From Candidatus Peregrinibacteria bacterium (GTDB lineage: Bacteria > Patescibacteriota > Gracilibacteria > UBA1369 > PNNO01): a stretch of DNA of 36,691 bases. The stretch spans positions 1 to 36,691 of the forward strand of contig WJKT01000087.1 of assembly GCA_014728955.1 (NCBI GenBank), read 5' to 3'. Position 1 is the first letter of the stretch, and each line of letters begins with the position of its first letter. A program made the translations under genes and the position numbers. Below the pieces are notes generated by a model. It worked only from the letters and a program-made list of their open reading frames with translations. It made no database searches and was not told where the DNA came from. Of the stretch, positions 23,296-31,258 are shown in pieces.

Positions 23296-24477
23296 TCATT
23301 TCTTTATCAATGTCGATATCGAACGCTGTATGTCTCCATAGTTACCGCTTTTCGGTAACAAAATATATTGTCCGTTTATGGCTCGTGAAGCGTAAAGTAC
23401 ATTGTCCGTACTAATAACGTTCCCGCTCTCAATTGCATAATTCTGATATCTGCTTAAATAATGTAAAGCTTCAAATACGTCTATGTCAGTCTGCACATAC
23501 TGTTTAACCACACCGTACAAATCGATTGCTTTATCAATATCATCCAGTATATTTAATAATTTTATTTTCACCCGCAGCGCCTGAACAATCTGTTGCTGTC
23601 TTTTACTTCGATCAAAATCGCTTGTGGTTTTTCTGCTCCGGGCATACATGAGCGCCTCTTCTCCCGTCATATGATGCGATCCTTCTTCGACAACATATTC
23701 ACGGTAGCCATTATTTGCCGTTGGGAAATAAGGATCCCGAATTGTTTCGCGAACATATATATCAATACCATCGAGGATATCAATCGTTTGTTTAAATGCT
23801 TCCATATTAAAAACAACATAATGATCGAAAGTTAATCCGGTCACCATGCCAAGATCATGTTTTATTTTTTCTATCCCGTAAGCGGCATAAACGCTATTTA
23901 TTTTCCTCCCGTTAACATACAAATCACGCGGGATACTTACCAGACTTATCGTTTTGTTTTCAGGATTGATAGCGGCAATAATAATAGTATCGGTTAACAA
24001 ATCATGCTCACCAAGAATTAAAACCGTCACTATTTCGTCCGGCTGGTTTGGGATTGAAGCTTCTTGTACAAGCGCGTTGTTTTTTTGTTGCAGCTCATGA
24101 AGCGATTGCTCTTTTTCAGACAAAGTATCCATTAATGAACGTTTTACCTGCGCAAACTGATTGCGCAACGCTTCTTGCTTTTCTTGATCATTTGCAATAG
24201 TTCCCAGAAAAGCTTCTTCAAATCCCGCCAAGGTTTCATGAACAATTCCTCTGTTTTCCACTATATGTTGATAGAGATAATAATTTTCTTCCTTTAGCTG
24301 ACCGATTTCTTCAGCCATAGAATGCAATTGTATATCTTTGTCCCTCACCTGATCGTGGATTGTTCGCATACCCATCCCCAAGCCAACAACGCCGATAACT
24401 AAAGCGACCATTAATCCAGCAACCAAGATGCGAATATTCCTAATGGTGTCCTTATATTGTTCGTGATTTTCAGGCAT
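23296..24477 (-). CDS. LytR-CpsA-Psr family protein with long coiled coil
   Basis: About 393 residues. One membrane helix (about 16-40) is followed by a long external coiled coil (about 45-140) and then an LCP domain. LCP proteins transfer undecaprenyl-linked glycopolymers onto peptidoglycan or proteins. Family motifs are TDTIIIAAINPENKTISLVS, IPRDLYV, FDHYVVFNMEAF, and the arginine-rich LMYARSRKTTSDFDRSKRQQ. The ATG at 24477 overlaps the upstream ATPase gene by 8 bases; ATGs at 24483 and 24543 are alternatives, the last adding 22 residues of unlikely sequence. The extended coiled coil between anchor and catalytic domain is longer than usual and could span part of the envelope. Confidence 0.87.
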   Translation of the reverse strand: MPENHEQYKDTIRNIRILVAGLMVALVIGVVGLGMGMRTIHDQVRDKDIQLHSMAEEIGQLKEENYYLYQHIVENRGIVHETLAGFEEAFLGTIANDQEKQEALRNQFAQVKRSLMDTLSEKEQSLHELQQKNNALVQEASIPNQPDEIVTVLILGEHDLLTDTIIIAAINPENKTISLVSIPRDLYVNGRKINSVYAAYGIEKIKHDLGMVTGLTFDHYVVFNMEAFKQTIDILDGIDIYVRETIRDPYFPTANNGYREYVVEEGSHHMTGEEALMYARSRKTTSDFDRSKRQQQIVQALRVKIKLLNILDDIDKAIDLYGVVKQYVQTDIDVFEALHYLSRYQNYAIESGNVISTDNVLYASRAINGQYILLPKSGNYGDIQRSISTLIKK

Positions 24478-26995
24478 TTGCATTAAGGTCAATACCAATA
24501 CGGGCCGATATCTCTTGATCAACAAATTCACGTTTTCGGCCATACTTCATGCTTGAATATTGTTTTACAATTTCAGCAACTTTTTTATTTTGTTTTGATG
24601 TGTCCCAGATAGTTTCAAGTGAAAACGGTCTTGAGGTGGTGTTATTAATATTCAATTTTATATATGCTTTATAATTGGCAATACCAAGAACATCGGCTTC
24701 CGTAAGTACCGGTGCATACTCTTTTGCCATGTACTGAGCATCGTCCGCACCCACTTTAAAGGACATCATCGTTCCCACGTTACCAAAAACCGCATCTCTT
24801 ATGGACGTATCCTGTTTCTTTTCGAGCTGCTTAATATATTGATGCGCCATAATTAAGGCAAGACGATATTTACGCGCCTCGGATAGAATCGAACAGAAAC
24901 TGTCCGTAGCAAAATTCTGGAACTCATCCACATATAGATAAAAATCTTTACGTTGATCTTCCGGCATATCCGCCCTACTCATTGCCGCCATCTGAATCCG
25001 AGCCACAACAACCAGTCCCAGCAGCTGCGTATTAAGATCTCCTATTTTACCTTTGGAAAGATTAATTAATAAAATTTTACCCGTATCCATCACTTCCCTA
25101 AAATTAAACGCTGATTTTGTTTGTCCGATAGTATTACGCATAATGGAGTTGGTAATAAACGGCCCAAACTTTGATGAAAAATACGGAATCATTTCCTGAC
25201 GTTCACGTTCACCCGTATGCGCATATTCATGTTCCCAGAATGATCGAACAACCGGATTACGCACTTTGGCAACTTTATATTTCATGAAATCGTTGTCGAC
25301 AAAAATACGAGGCACATCGATAAGCGTTGCGCCTTCTTCTTTGTCTTCCATTAAGGTTAAACATGCATTTCTAAAATAGTGCTGAATCCGCGGTCCAAAA
25401 ATCTCATCACCAAACAGTTTAATAAAAATTTCCGTTGCCTGGCTGGATGCAAGATCCTGCTCTTCCGCCGTTTTTGCTTCAAGGATATTCAATCCCATTG
25501 GCCGTTCCTGATCTGCCGGATTAAAGACAATAACATCTTTTGCTCGCTCTTTCGGTACATAGGTCAACACATCTTCAACCAAATCACCATGAGGATCAAC
25601 AACACACACCCCTTCTCCATTCCAAATATCCTGACGCGCCATAAAACTGATGAATGCCGATTTACCTGCACCCGACTTTCCTATGATGTATTGATGTCTT
25701 GTCCGATCATCCTTCATAATGCGTACTTTTCGTTTTACTCCACGATAAACATTGTCACCGAGATAAACACCTTCTTCGGGAAGATCAACCGGTGCCGGCA
25801 CCACTTTATATTTTAACCATCGAATGGTTGGCGTGTAATTATATCTGCTGCTCGGGAAATGAAACATTCCCGCCAATTCTTCGGGAACAAGCAGTGAGCT
25901 TTTTTCCCAAATAAATGGAATAAGTCTAAATGCCTGCAATCTATGCTTAAATGTATGCATCAACAGCTTATCGTTGATTGAATCTATCATAATCATACGC
26001 CGTGTCTGGAACCAGTTTGCCGCAGCGCTTTTAAAGAGATTTAACGCCAAGATCATATTGTTTGCAATATCATAGGCTCGTTTTTCCGTAGGAGAGGTTG
26101 CAACAATACGAACAATCGTATCGAACCCAACCTGGTTTGCCTTTTCACCGATTTGCTTGGCAACCTCCTCTTTAGTTTGCAGCATACGAACGTACTGACT
26201 TCCTTCGGGGGCACCCGTATTAATATCTTTTTTTACTTTATCATAGCCAAAGATTAATGCTTTGAAAGCGGTAAAAATCCATCCCAAAACAGGGATTTTC
26301 GCAAGAGCTCCTTTATCGCCTTTCCCCAAGAACAATTTTGTACCCACCCGTTCAGCTTTTTTTCTCCATCTATCCGATCGCGGACTTACTACAAACTGAA
26401 AGACTGCTCTATCATGATCCTCAAGTTTTGATAAAACATTCGTTAAATCGTTGAGCGGATCATTCTCTATTTTCTTATAGGTCTTGATAGGATATGCATG
26501 GCCACGAGCCAGATACGCATAGTGTGAACGAATTTTATGTCCTTGTGGTAATACTTCATAGGGTTTTGTAAATTGAATATCGGCATTCGGATAGTACGCG
26601 GTAATTTGCTTCTCAATAAGATCTTTAAAGTGCGGATACGTTACGACATAAAAATCAACCTGCTTATTCATAGCAACCATTTCAAAAGAAACTACGTCCA
26701 GATTGAAAATCAGATTACGAATTCGGTATCCGAGCGAAAGTTCACGTATTTCATGAATATTACGATAAAACTGATCCATGACGCCGATTTTTTCACGAAA
26801 ATCTTTTTCGACCTGCTTTTCTTTATCTTTTTGAGTATCGGCACGTGGCATGGTAACCCGCATATAGATAAGCTTTTTTGTTCTTCGAAGTGCTACTAAA
26901 TAGCGAAATAATGCAAGCACATACTTAAAACCAAACCAGCCAATAATAATGGCTATTGCCCACCATACAACGTTCTTTAACAATTCCTCCCACAT
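24470..26995 (-). CDS. VirD4/TraG-like membrane ATPase (type IV secretion coupling-protein family)
   Basis: An 841-residue ATPase. A membrane anchor lies at about 10-31. Residues 40-425 are a poorly conserved soluble region with a second weakly hydrophobic patch near 235-250. The C-terminal half is a RecA/FtsK-HerA-like motor: Walker A GKSGAGKS at 439-446, VVDPHGDLV, a Walker B-like YLYVDEFQNF, and the SEARKYRLALIMAHQY segment typical of TraG/TraD/VirD4 proteins. Such ATPases pump DNA or protein through a membrane channel. No other conjugation genes, relaxase or VirB4 are present, so transfer of DNA is not implied. It leads an operon with the LCP and DsbA-like genes. Confidence 0.87.
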   Translation of the reverse strand: MWEELLKNVVWWAIAIIIGWFGFKYVLALFRYLVALRRTKKLIYMRVTMPRADTQKDKEKQVEKDFREKIGVMDQFYRNIHEIRELSLGYRIRNLIFNLDVVSFEMVAMNKQVDFYVVTYPHFKDLIEKQITAYYPNADIQFTKPYEVLPQGHKIRSHYAYLARGHAYPIKTYKKIENDPLNDLTNVLSKLEDHDRAVFQFVVSPRSDRWRKKAERVGTKLFLGKGDKGALAKIPVLGWIFTAFKALIFGYDKVKKDINTGAPEGSQYVRMLQTKEEVAKQIGEKANQVGFDTIVRIVATSPTEKRAYDIANNMILALNLFKSAAANWFQTRRMIMIDSINDKLLMHTFKHRLQAFRLIPFIWEKSSLLVPEELAGMFHFPSSRYNYTPTIRWLKYKVVPAPVDLPEEGVYLGDNVYRGVKRKVRIMKDDRTRHQYIIGKSGAGKSAFISFMARQDIWNGEGVCVVDPHGDLVEDVLTYVPKERAKDVIVFNPADQERPMGLNILEAKTAEEQDLASSQATEIFIKLFGDEIFGPRIQHYFRNACLTLMEDKEEGATLIDVPRIFVDNDFMKYKVAKVRNPVVRSFWEHEYAHTGERERQEMIPYFSSKFGPFITNSIMRNTIGQTKSAFNFREVMDTGKILLINLSKGKIGDLNTQLLGLVVVARIQMAAMSRADMPEDQRKDFYLYVDEFQNFATDSFCSILSEARKYRLALIMAHQYIKQLEKKQDTSIRDAVFGNVGTMMSFKVGADDAQYMAKEYAPVLTEADVLGIANYKAYIKLNINNTTSRPFSLETIWDTSKQNKKVAEIVKQYSSMKYGRKREFVDQEISARIGIDLNANA

Positions 26996-27027
26996 GAGCG
27001 TTTATTTATTTATTTTTATTTCTTAAT

Positions 27028-27056
27028 ATTTTAGCACAAATAAGCCAATTATACAA
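27028..27056 (-). promoter_or_regulatory. Extended -10 promoter for the VirD4-like operon
   Basis: Read on the minus strand, TTGTAT (27056-27051) lies 17 bases before TAAAAT (27033-27028), which is preceded by TGC (27036-27034). The start would be near 27021, about 25 bases before the ATG. A second TATAAT (27053-27048) lies just upstream without a fitting -35. Confidence 0.45.
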
Positions 27057-27093
27057 TTGCGTAACCTTGATATATTGTTAAGACGTTTTCTGG

Positions 27094-28491
27094 TTATTGA
27101 GAGAGTTTTTCCGCCATATAATCAGCCAGCGTATCCAGTGAAATGCGTTCTTGTTTTGTTGTATCTCTATCACGTACCGTAACAGCATTATCTTCAAGCG
27201 TATCAAAATCTATCGTAATAGCGTACGGGGTACCAATTTCATCATGTCTTCTATACCGCTTTCCGATACTTCCGGTACTATCATAATCCAACACGATCGT
27301 ATCATTGAGCATATCAAATACTTCTTCCGATTTTTTGAGCAGTTCCGGCTTTTTCATCAACGGCAATACTGCAGCCTTAAAGGGAGCAACCGCAGGCTTA
27401 AATCGTAAAACCGTTCTGGTTTCCTTATTTCCTTTTGCATCTTCTATTTCTTCTTCAGTGTAAGCATCAAGTAAAACCATAAGCAGGGTACGGCTTAAGC
27501 CAAATGTAGGTTCAATAACATGAGGTATGAATTTTTCACCCGATTGCTGATCAAAATACGTTAAATCCTGTCCACTTTTTTCCATATGATTACGTAAATC
27601 AAAATCGGTTCTATATGCCAACCCATATAACTCCTTCCATCCAAACGGTGTATTGTACTCAATATCAACAGTTCGTTTTGAGTAATGGGACAATTCATCC
27701 TGCGTATGCTCGCGAACTCGCGTATTTTTACGACTAATTCCTACAACATCAAGCCATTTATTCATTTCTTCAAGCCAATAATCATACTTCTTTTTCCATT
27801 GATCTTCCGGCACAAAATATTCAAATTCCATCAAATCAAATTCTAATGTTCTAAAAATAAAATTACCCGGTGTTATTTCGTTTCTAAAAGCTTTTCCTGC
27901 CGATGCAATACCAAACGGCAATTTTTTCCGTGTCGTATTCAATACATTTTTAAAGTTTACAAACATACCCTGTGCTATTTCTCCACGAAGATAGACCGGC
28001 TCATTATCTTGTGCCGTTGGTCCGATATGTGTTTGAAACAATAAATTAAACGTACGAACATCAGTAAAGTTTTTTGAACCGCAGTCTGGACAGGGTATAT
28101 CGTTTTCTTGGATAATCTTCGTTAAATCTTCAGGAGAAAGTCCTTCAACTTTAATATCATGTAATGCATCTTCAATGAGGTGATCGGCACGATGTCTTTT
28201 TTTACATTGTTTACAATCAATTTGAGCATCATTGAAATTGGAAACATGCCCGGAAGCCTCCCACACGCGAGGATTCATGAAAATTGCCGCATCAATACCG
28301 ACAACATCACGACGCTTATGTACAAAAAACTTCCACCATTCTTGAAAAATATTATTTTTAAGCTCGGTTCCAAGAGGCCCCAAATCCCATGTATTGGCGA
28401 GACCACCATAAATTTCCGAACCCTGAAAAACAAATCCTCTTCGTTTACAAAGCGAAACAACCTTTTCCATTAAATCGACATTATTATTCAT
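27094..28491 (-). CDS. glyQS: Glycyl-tRNA synthetase, single-chain (alpha2) type
   Basis: Charges tRNA-Gly. This is the 465-residue homodimeric type related to the eukaryotic and archaeal enzyme, not the two-subunit GlyQ/GlyS form. The opening MEKVVSLCKRRGFVFQGSEI leads into class II motif 1. A zinc-like insertion with CKQC and CPDC follows, then motif 2 (GKAFRNEITPGNFIFRTLEF) and motif 3 (EPTFGLSRTLLMVLLD). The C-terminal anticodon-binding domain begins near 365. The open frame extends to a TTG at 28509; ATG 28491 gives a normal start. It is 53 bases downstream of dtd, an editing enzyme that also acts on Gly-tRNA. Confidence 0.96.
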   Translation of the reverse strand: MNNNVDLMEKVVSLCKRRGFVFQGSEIYGGLANTWDLGPLGTELKNNIFQEWWKFFVHKRRDVVGIDAAIFMNPRVWEASGHVSNFNDAQIDCKQCKKRHRADHLIEDALHDIKVEGLSPEDLTKIIQENDIPCPDCGSKNFTDVRTFNLLFQTHIGPTAQDNEPVYLRGEIAQGMFVNFKNVLNTTRKKLPFGIASAGKAFRNEITPGNFIFRTLEFDLMEFEYFVPEDQWKKKYDYWLEEMNKWLDVVGISRKNTRVREHTQDELSHYSKRTVDIEYNTPFGWKELYGLAYRTDFDLRNHMEKSGQDLTYFDQQSGEKFIPHVIEPTFGLSRTLLMVLLDAYTEEEIEDAKGNKETRTVLRFKPAVAPFKAAVLPLMKKPELLKKSEEVFDMLNDTIVLDYDSTGSIGKRYRRHDEIGTPYAITIDFDTLEDNAVTVRDRDTTKQERISLDTLADYMAEKLSQ

Positions 28492-28544
28492 AGAACTATG
28501 GTAAATCAATAAATATATTCGCTAGTTATCCTAGCAGATTATCC

Positions 28545-28982
28545 TTAAGATTCAATCATAAAGGTGACAGGCCCGTCATTTACAAGGTGTACGTCCATCA
28601 TTGCACCAAACTCACCCGATTGAACATTTGGAACTATCATCCGACACTGTTCAATAAAAAAATCATATAACTGCTGAGCTTTTTCTGGAGTTGCCGCATG
28701 AGAAAAATCCGGTCTTCTCCCCTTTTTCGTTGAACCACACAAGGTAAATTGTGAAACAATTAAAAGAGCTCCTTTCGCATTCTGCAGTGAAACATCCATT
28801 GACGTCCGCTCCGAAGGAAACACACGAAGCTGTGTTATTTTTTTAATAAGAAAAGTGGCATCTTCGCGAGTATCACCCTTTTCCACACCCAGAAAAACAA
28901 GCAATCCGGTATTAATCTTTCCTACCGTTTTTCCGTCAATGGTTACCGATGCCTTGCTGACACGTTGGATAAGGGCTTTCAT
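28545..28982 (-). CDS. dtd: D-aminoacyl-tRNA deacylase
   Basis: Hydrolyses D-aminoacyl-tRNAs and glycine mischarged on tRNA-Ala, acting as a chiral proofreader in the cytoplasm. At 145 residues it is of standard length. Both active-site motifs are present: SQFTL at 77-81, followed by KKGRRPDF, and NDGPVT at 134-139, preceded by GEFGAMMDVHL. The ATG at 28982 directly follows the DUF3467 stop with no spacer, so translation is probably coupled. It shares a strand with glyQS, a sensible pairing because Dtd must discriminate Gly-tRNAs. Confidence 0.96.
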   Translation of the reverse strand: MKALIQRVSKASVTIDGKTVGKINTGLLVFLGVEKGDTREDATFLIKKITQLRVFPSERTSMDVSLQNAKGALLIVSQFTLCGSTKKGRRPDFSHAATPEKAQQLYDFFIEQCRMIVPNVQSGEFGAMMDVHLVNDGPVTFMIES

Positions 28983-29264
28983 TTAGGACTGTTTAGGGTC
29001 ATTTTGCGTAGCTTGTTCACTTTTTTTGTTCTTTAAATCCAACACGGCATTTGAAAGAATTTTCAAAAAGCTTTCCGCTGTATTGTGACTTATGTTTACA
29101 CGACTGGCAACTTTTATGGTTGTTGGCTTTACATTGGGAATAATATAGCCGAAATCCAACACCATTTCATTTTTATTCACATGAACGGAAACAGCATTAC
29201 TATAGACACCCGCTTCCTGTGTTTGATCCATTTTAACCTGCACTTTTTTCTTATCTTGATTCAT
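28983..29264 (-). CDS. DUF3467-family protein
   Basis: A 93-residue soluble protein matching the DUF3467 pattern: GVYSNAVSVHVNKNEMVLDF, a short PNVKPTTIKVASRVNIS stretch, then a helix AESFLKILSNAV. The core is predicted as paired beta strands followed by one helix. A polar, lysine- and glutamine-rich tail ends it. The family's function is unknown. It is 47 bases after rlmN and abuts dtd, so it sits inside a translation-quality block. Confidence 0.84.
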   Translation of the reverse strand: MNQDKKKVQVKMDQTQEAGVYSNAVSVHVNKNEMVLDFGYIIPNVKPTTIKVASRVNISHNTAESFLKILSNAVLDLKNKKSEQATQNDPKQS

Positions 29265-29311
29265 AAAAACAGTGATTAATAAAGTAAAGAAGTAGTGTGA
29301 TTATACCAAGG

Positions 29312-30328
29312 TTATTGCTTTCGAGCCAATTGCCCGCACGCCGCATCAATATCCTGCCCCAAACTAACACGCTTTGTCACCTGAATGCCGTTTGATTCCA
29401 AAATACTTTTAAACGTGTTGATACGTTTTGAGGACGAGCCCTGTATTTTCTTAATCGCCGTTTCGTTATATGGAATCAGATTCACCAAACACAGCATCCC
29501 CCGTAATAGCCGTGCAAGCTCATGAGCCTCTTTCTCTCCATCGTTAATGTCATGAAGCATAACATATTCAAATGTAATGCGACGGTGTGTTTTTTCGGTA
29601 TATTCACGACATGCATCCATAAGGTTTTCGAGCGGAAATTGTTTTGAAACAGGCATAATAGTGTTACGAATACGATCATTCGGGGCATGAAGACTTACCG
29701 CAAGATTCACCTGCTGAAAGTCATTGGAAAACCGTTTTATTTCGGGAACAATTCCGCACGTTGAAACCGTAATATTACGCGAACCAATATGCAGGGCGGT
29801 TTTGTCACGAAGCAAATCTATCGACTTTTCAACCTGTTTATAATTCAGCAACGGTTCTCCCATCCCCATATACACAACATGATTTACTCTCTGACCTTCT
29901 TTCTTCATTTTTACAGCAAAATATAATACTTGATCTGCAATTTCTTCATACGTAAGATTTCTTTTAAATTTCAAGGTTCCCGTAGCACAAAAACGACAGT
30001 TCATAGCACATCCCACTTGACTGGAAACACATACCGTATTTCTTCCATCTTCAAAACGCATCAAAACCGCTTCTATAGTATTCCCGTCCTCCAAAGTAAA
30101 AAGAACTTTATGTGTATTCCCATTATCTGAATTATTTTCCGTATGCGGCACAATGGAATAAATGGGAACGTTCTCTTTAACAAAATCTTTCACATACGCG
30201 GGCAACGTTGTCATTTCATCGTAGGTGTCGATCCCATTATGAAATACATCTTTAAAAATTTGATTAGCTCTGTATTCGGCTATTCCATGTTCTTTTAATT
30301 GTTTTTTCACTATTCCCAGAAATTTCAT
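29312..30328 (-). CDS. rlmN: Dual-specificity 23S rRNA/tRNA C2-adenosine methyltransferase
   Basis: RlmN is a radical-SAM enzyme that methylates C2 of A2503 in 23S rRNA and A37 in some tRNAs. The protein has 338 residues. The cluster motif is C107-x3-C111-x2-C114 in GCAMNCRFCATG, MGMGEPLLNY is the SAM-contact stretch, and the C-terminal mechanism cysteine lies in DIDAACGQLA. The N-terminal accessory domain begins FRANQIF-like as YRANQIFKDVFHNG. The frame extends to a GTG at 30358, but ATG 30328 gives the normal MKFLGIVKKQLKEHG. It leads the rlmN-DUF3467-dtd-glyQS block. Confidence 0.96.
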   Translation of the reverse strand: MKFLGIVKKQLKEHGIAEYRANQIFKDVFHNGIDTYDEMTTLPAYVKDFVKENVPIYSIVPHTENNSDNGNTHKVLFTLEDGNTIEAVLMRFEDGRNTVCVSSQVGCAMNCRFCATGTLKFKRNLTYEEIADQVLYFAVKMKKEGQRVNHVVYMGMGEPLLNYKQVEKSIDLLRDKTALHIGSRNITVSTCGIVPEIKRFSNDFQQVNLAVSLHAPNDRIRNTIMPVSKQFPLENLMDACREYTEKTHRRITFEYVMLHDINDGEKEAHELARLLRGMLCLVNLIPYNETAIKKIQGSSSKRINTFKSILESNGIQVTKRVSLGQDIDAACGQLARKQ

Positions 30329-30408
30329 ATAATGCTGTTGTTGATAACTATACAGCACAATTTTACCCTTATTTTTGTTTTTTTAAAGGGGAAATCCAGT
30401 GAGCCCGT

Positions 30409-30417
30409 TGCTATAAT
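30409..30417 (+). promoter_or_regulatory. Extended -10 promoter for the winged-helix regulator
   Basis: TGC followed by a perfect TATAAT (30412-30417). No -35 is recognisable at 15-18 bases upstream, as is common for extended -10 promoters. The start would be near 30424, about 39 bases before the ATG at 30463. Confidence 0.5.
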
Positions 30418-30462
30418 TTTCTTATTCCCTTTATGCTATACGTACTGTAAAGCCACCCTGTT

Positions 30463-31134
30463 ATGTACGCTCTCATTCTCTCGGACAACGTACTAACCTC
30501 AAGTTTTTTAAGTCGCGGACTTAAATATGAAAACGTGTACTCACTTCCCGTTTCTTTCCATCACTTCCAACCATCTTCCATTAATGTTAATGATTTTGAT
30601 TGTGCCGTTATAAAGCTTGATGTTGTTACACAAACCCATCATAGTTTACTTCAAAAAATCTTACTGTTTTTAAAAAACAAGCCCGTATATCTTATTAAGC
30701 GAAACAATCTTTCGTTGTCATTGCAGCACGAGAATATTATTGAAACAACCGAAGCAACAACTATGCGACAATTGGCATATGATATGAAAAATCGACTCGA
30801 TGGATTTATACGCAAACATGCTGAAAAGACATTGCAGGTTTCCGATCTTCTTCTCTATCCACATAAACGATCGGCATATCGTTTTGAACATAAAATCGCG
30901 TTACGCAATAAAGAATTTCATTTACTGGAATTTTTAATGCGTAATACCAATATGGTGTTAAGCCGCCAAAAAATTTTGGAACATGTCTGGGATAGAAACG
31001 CCAGATTGTTTACCAACACCGTTGACGTACATATTAATATATTGAGAAAAAAACTTGACTACAAAGACGGATTTAAGCTTATTGAAACCATTCATTGCCA
31101 TGGCTATTTTATGCATCCCACACCGTTTGCATAA
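30463..31134 (+). CDS. OmpR-type winged-helix regulator with degenerate receiver
   Basis: A 223-residue protein. Residues about 140-220 form an OmpR/PhoB DNA-binding domain: KEFHLLEFLMRNTNMVLSRQ, KILEHVWD, TNTVDVHINILRKKLD and a final IETIHCHGYFM. The first 115 residues resemble a receiver in length and strand pattern, but the acidic pocket and an obvious phospho-acceptor Asp motif are not recognisable. It is therefore likely an orphan or atypical response regulator. No histidine kinase is adjacent. It is divergent from rlmN and followed by the sigma-4/HARE gene. Confidence 0.82.
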   Translation: MYALILSDNVLTSSFLSRGLKYENVYSLPVSFHHFQPSSINVNDFDCAVIKLDVVTQTHHSLLQKILLFLKNKPVYLIKRNNLSLSLQHENIIETTEATTMRQLAYDMKNRLDGFIRKHAEKTLQVSDLLLYPHKRSAYRFEHKIALRNKEFHLLEFLMRNTNMVLSRQKILEHVWDRNARLFTNTVDVHINILRKKLDYKDGFKLIETIHCHGYFMHPTPFA

Positions 31135-31196
31135 AATTAGAACCAAAAATCGTCATAAGTAAACCCCATTTACTTTTCCTCAATTCATGTTGAGAA

Positions 31197-31202
31197 TATA
31201 AT
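31197..31202 (+). promoter_or_regulatory. -10 element upstream of the sigma-4/HARE gene
   Basis: A perfect TATAAT at 31197-31202 without a convincing -35. Transcription would start near 31208 and leave a leader of about 50 bases. No Shine-Dalgarno sequence precedes the ATG at 31259. Confidence 0.35.
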
Positions 31203-31258
31203 GAGGTGGATCTTTCAGATTTGATATAAATTAATTATATTTTTTAATTTCAGTGCAT

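Noticed and set aside
24478..24543. Longer start for the LytR-CpsA-Psr protein
   Set aside because: The added residues lie wholly within the coding end of the ATPase gene and match no family N-terminus.
24470..26995. Integrated conjugative element or plasmid region
   Set aside because: No relaxase, VirB4, integrase, attachment site or flanking repeat is visible, and neighbours are housekeeping genes.
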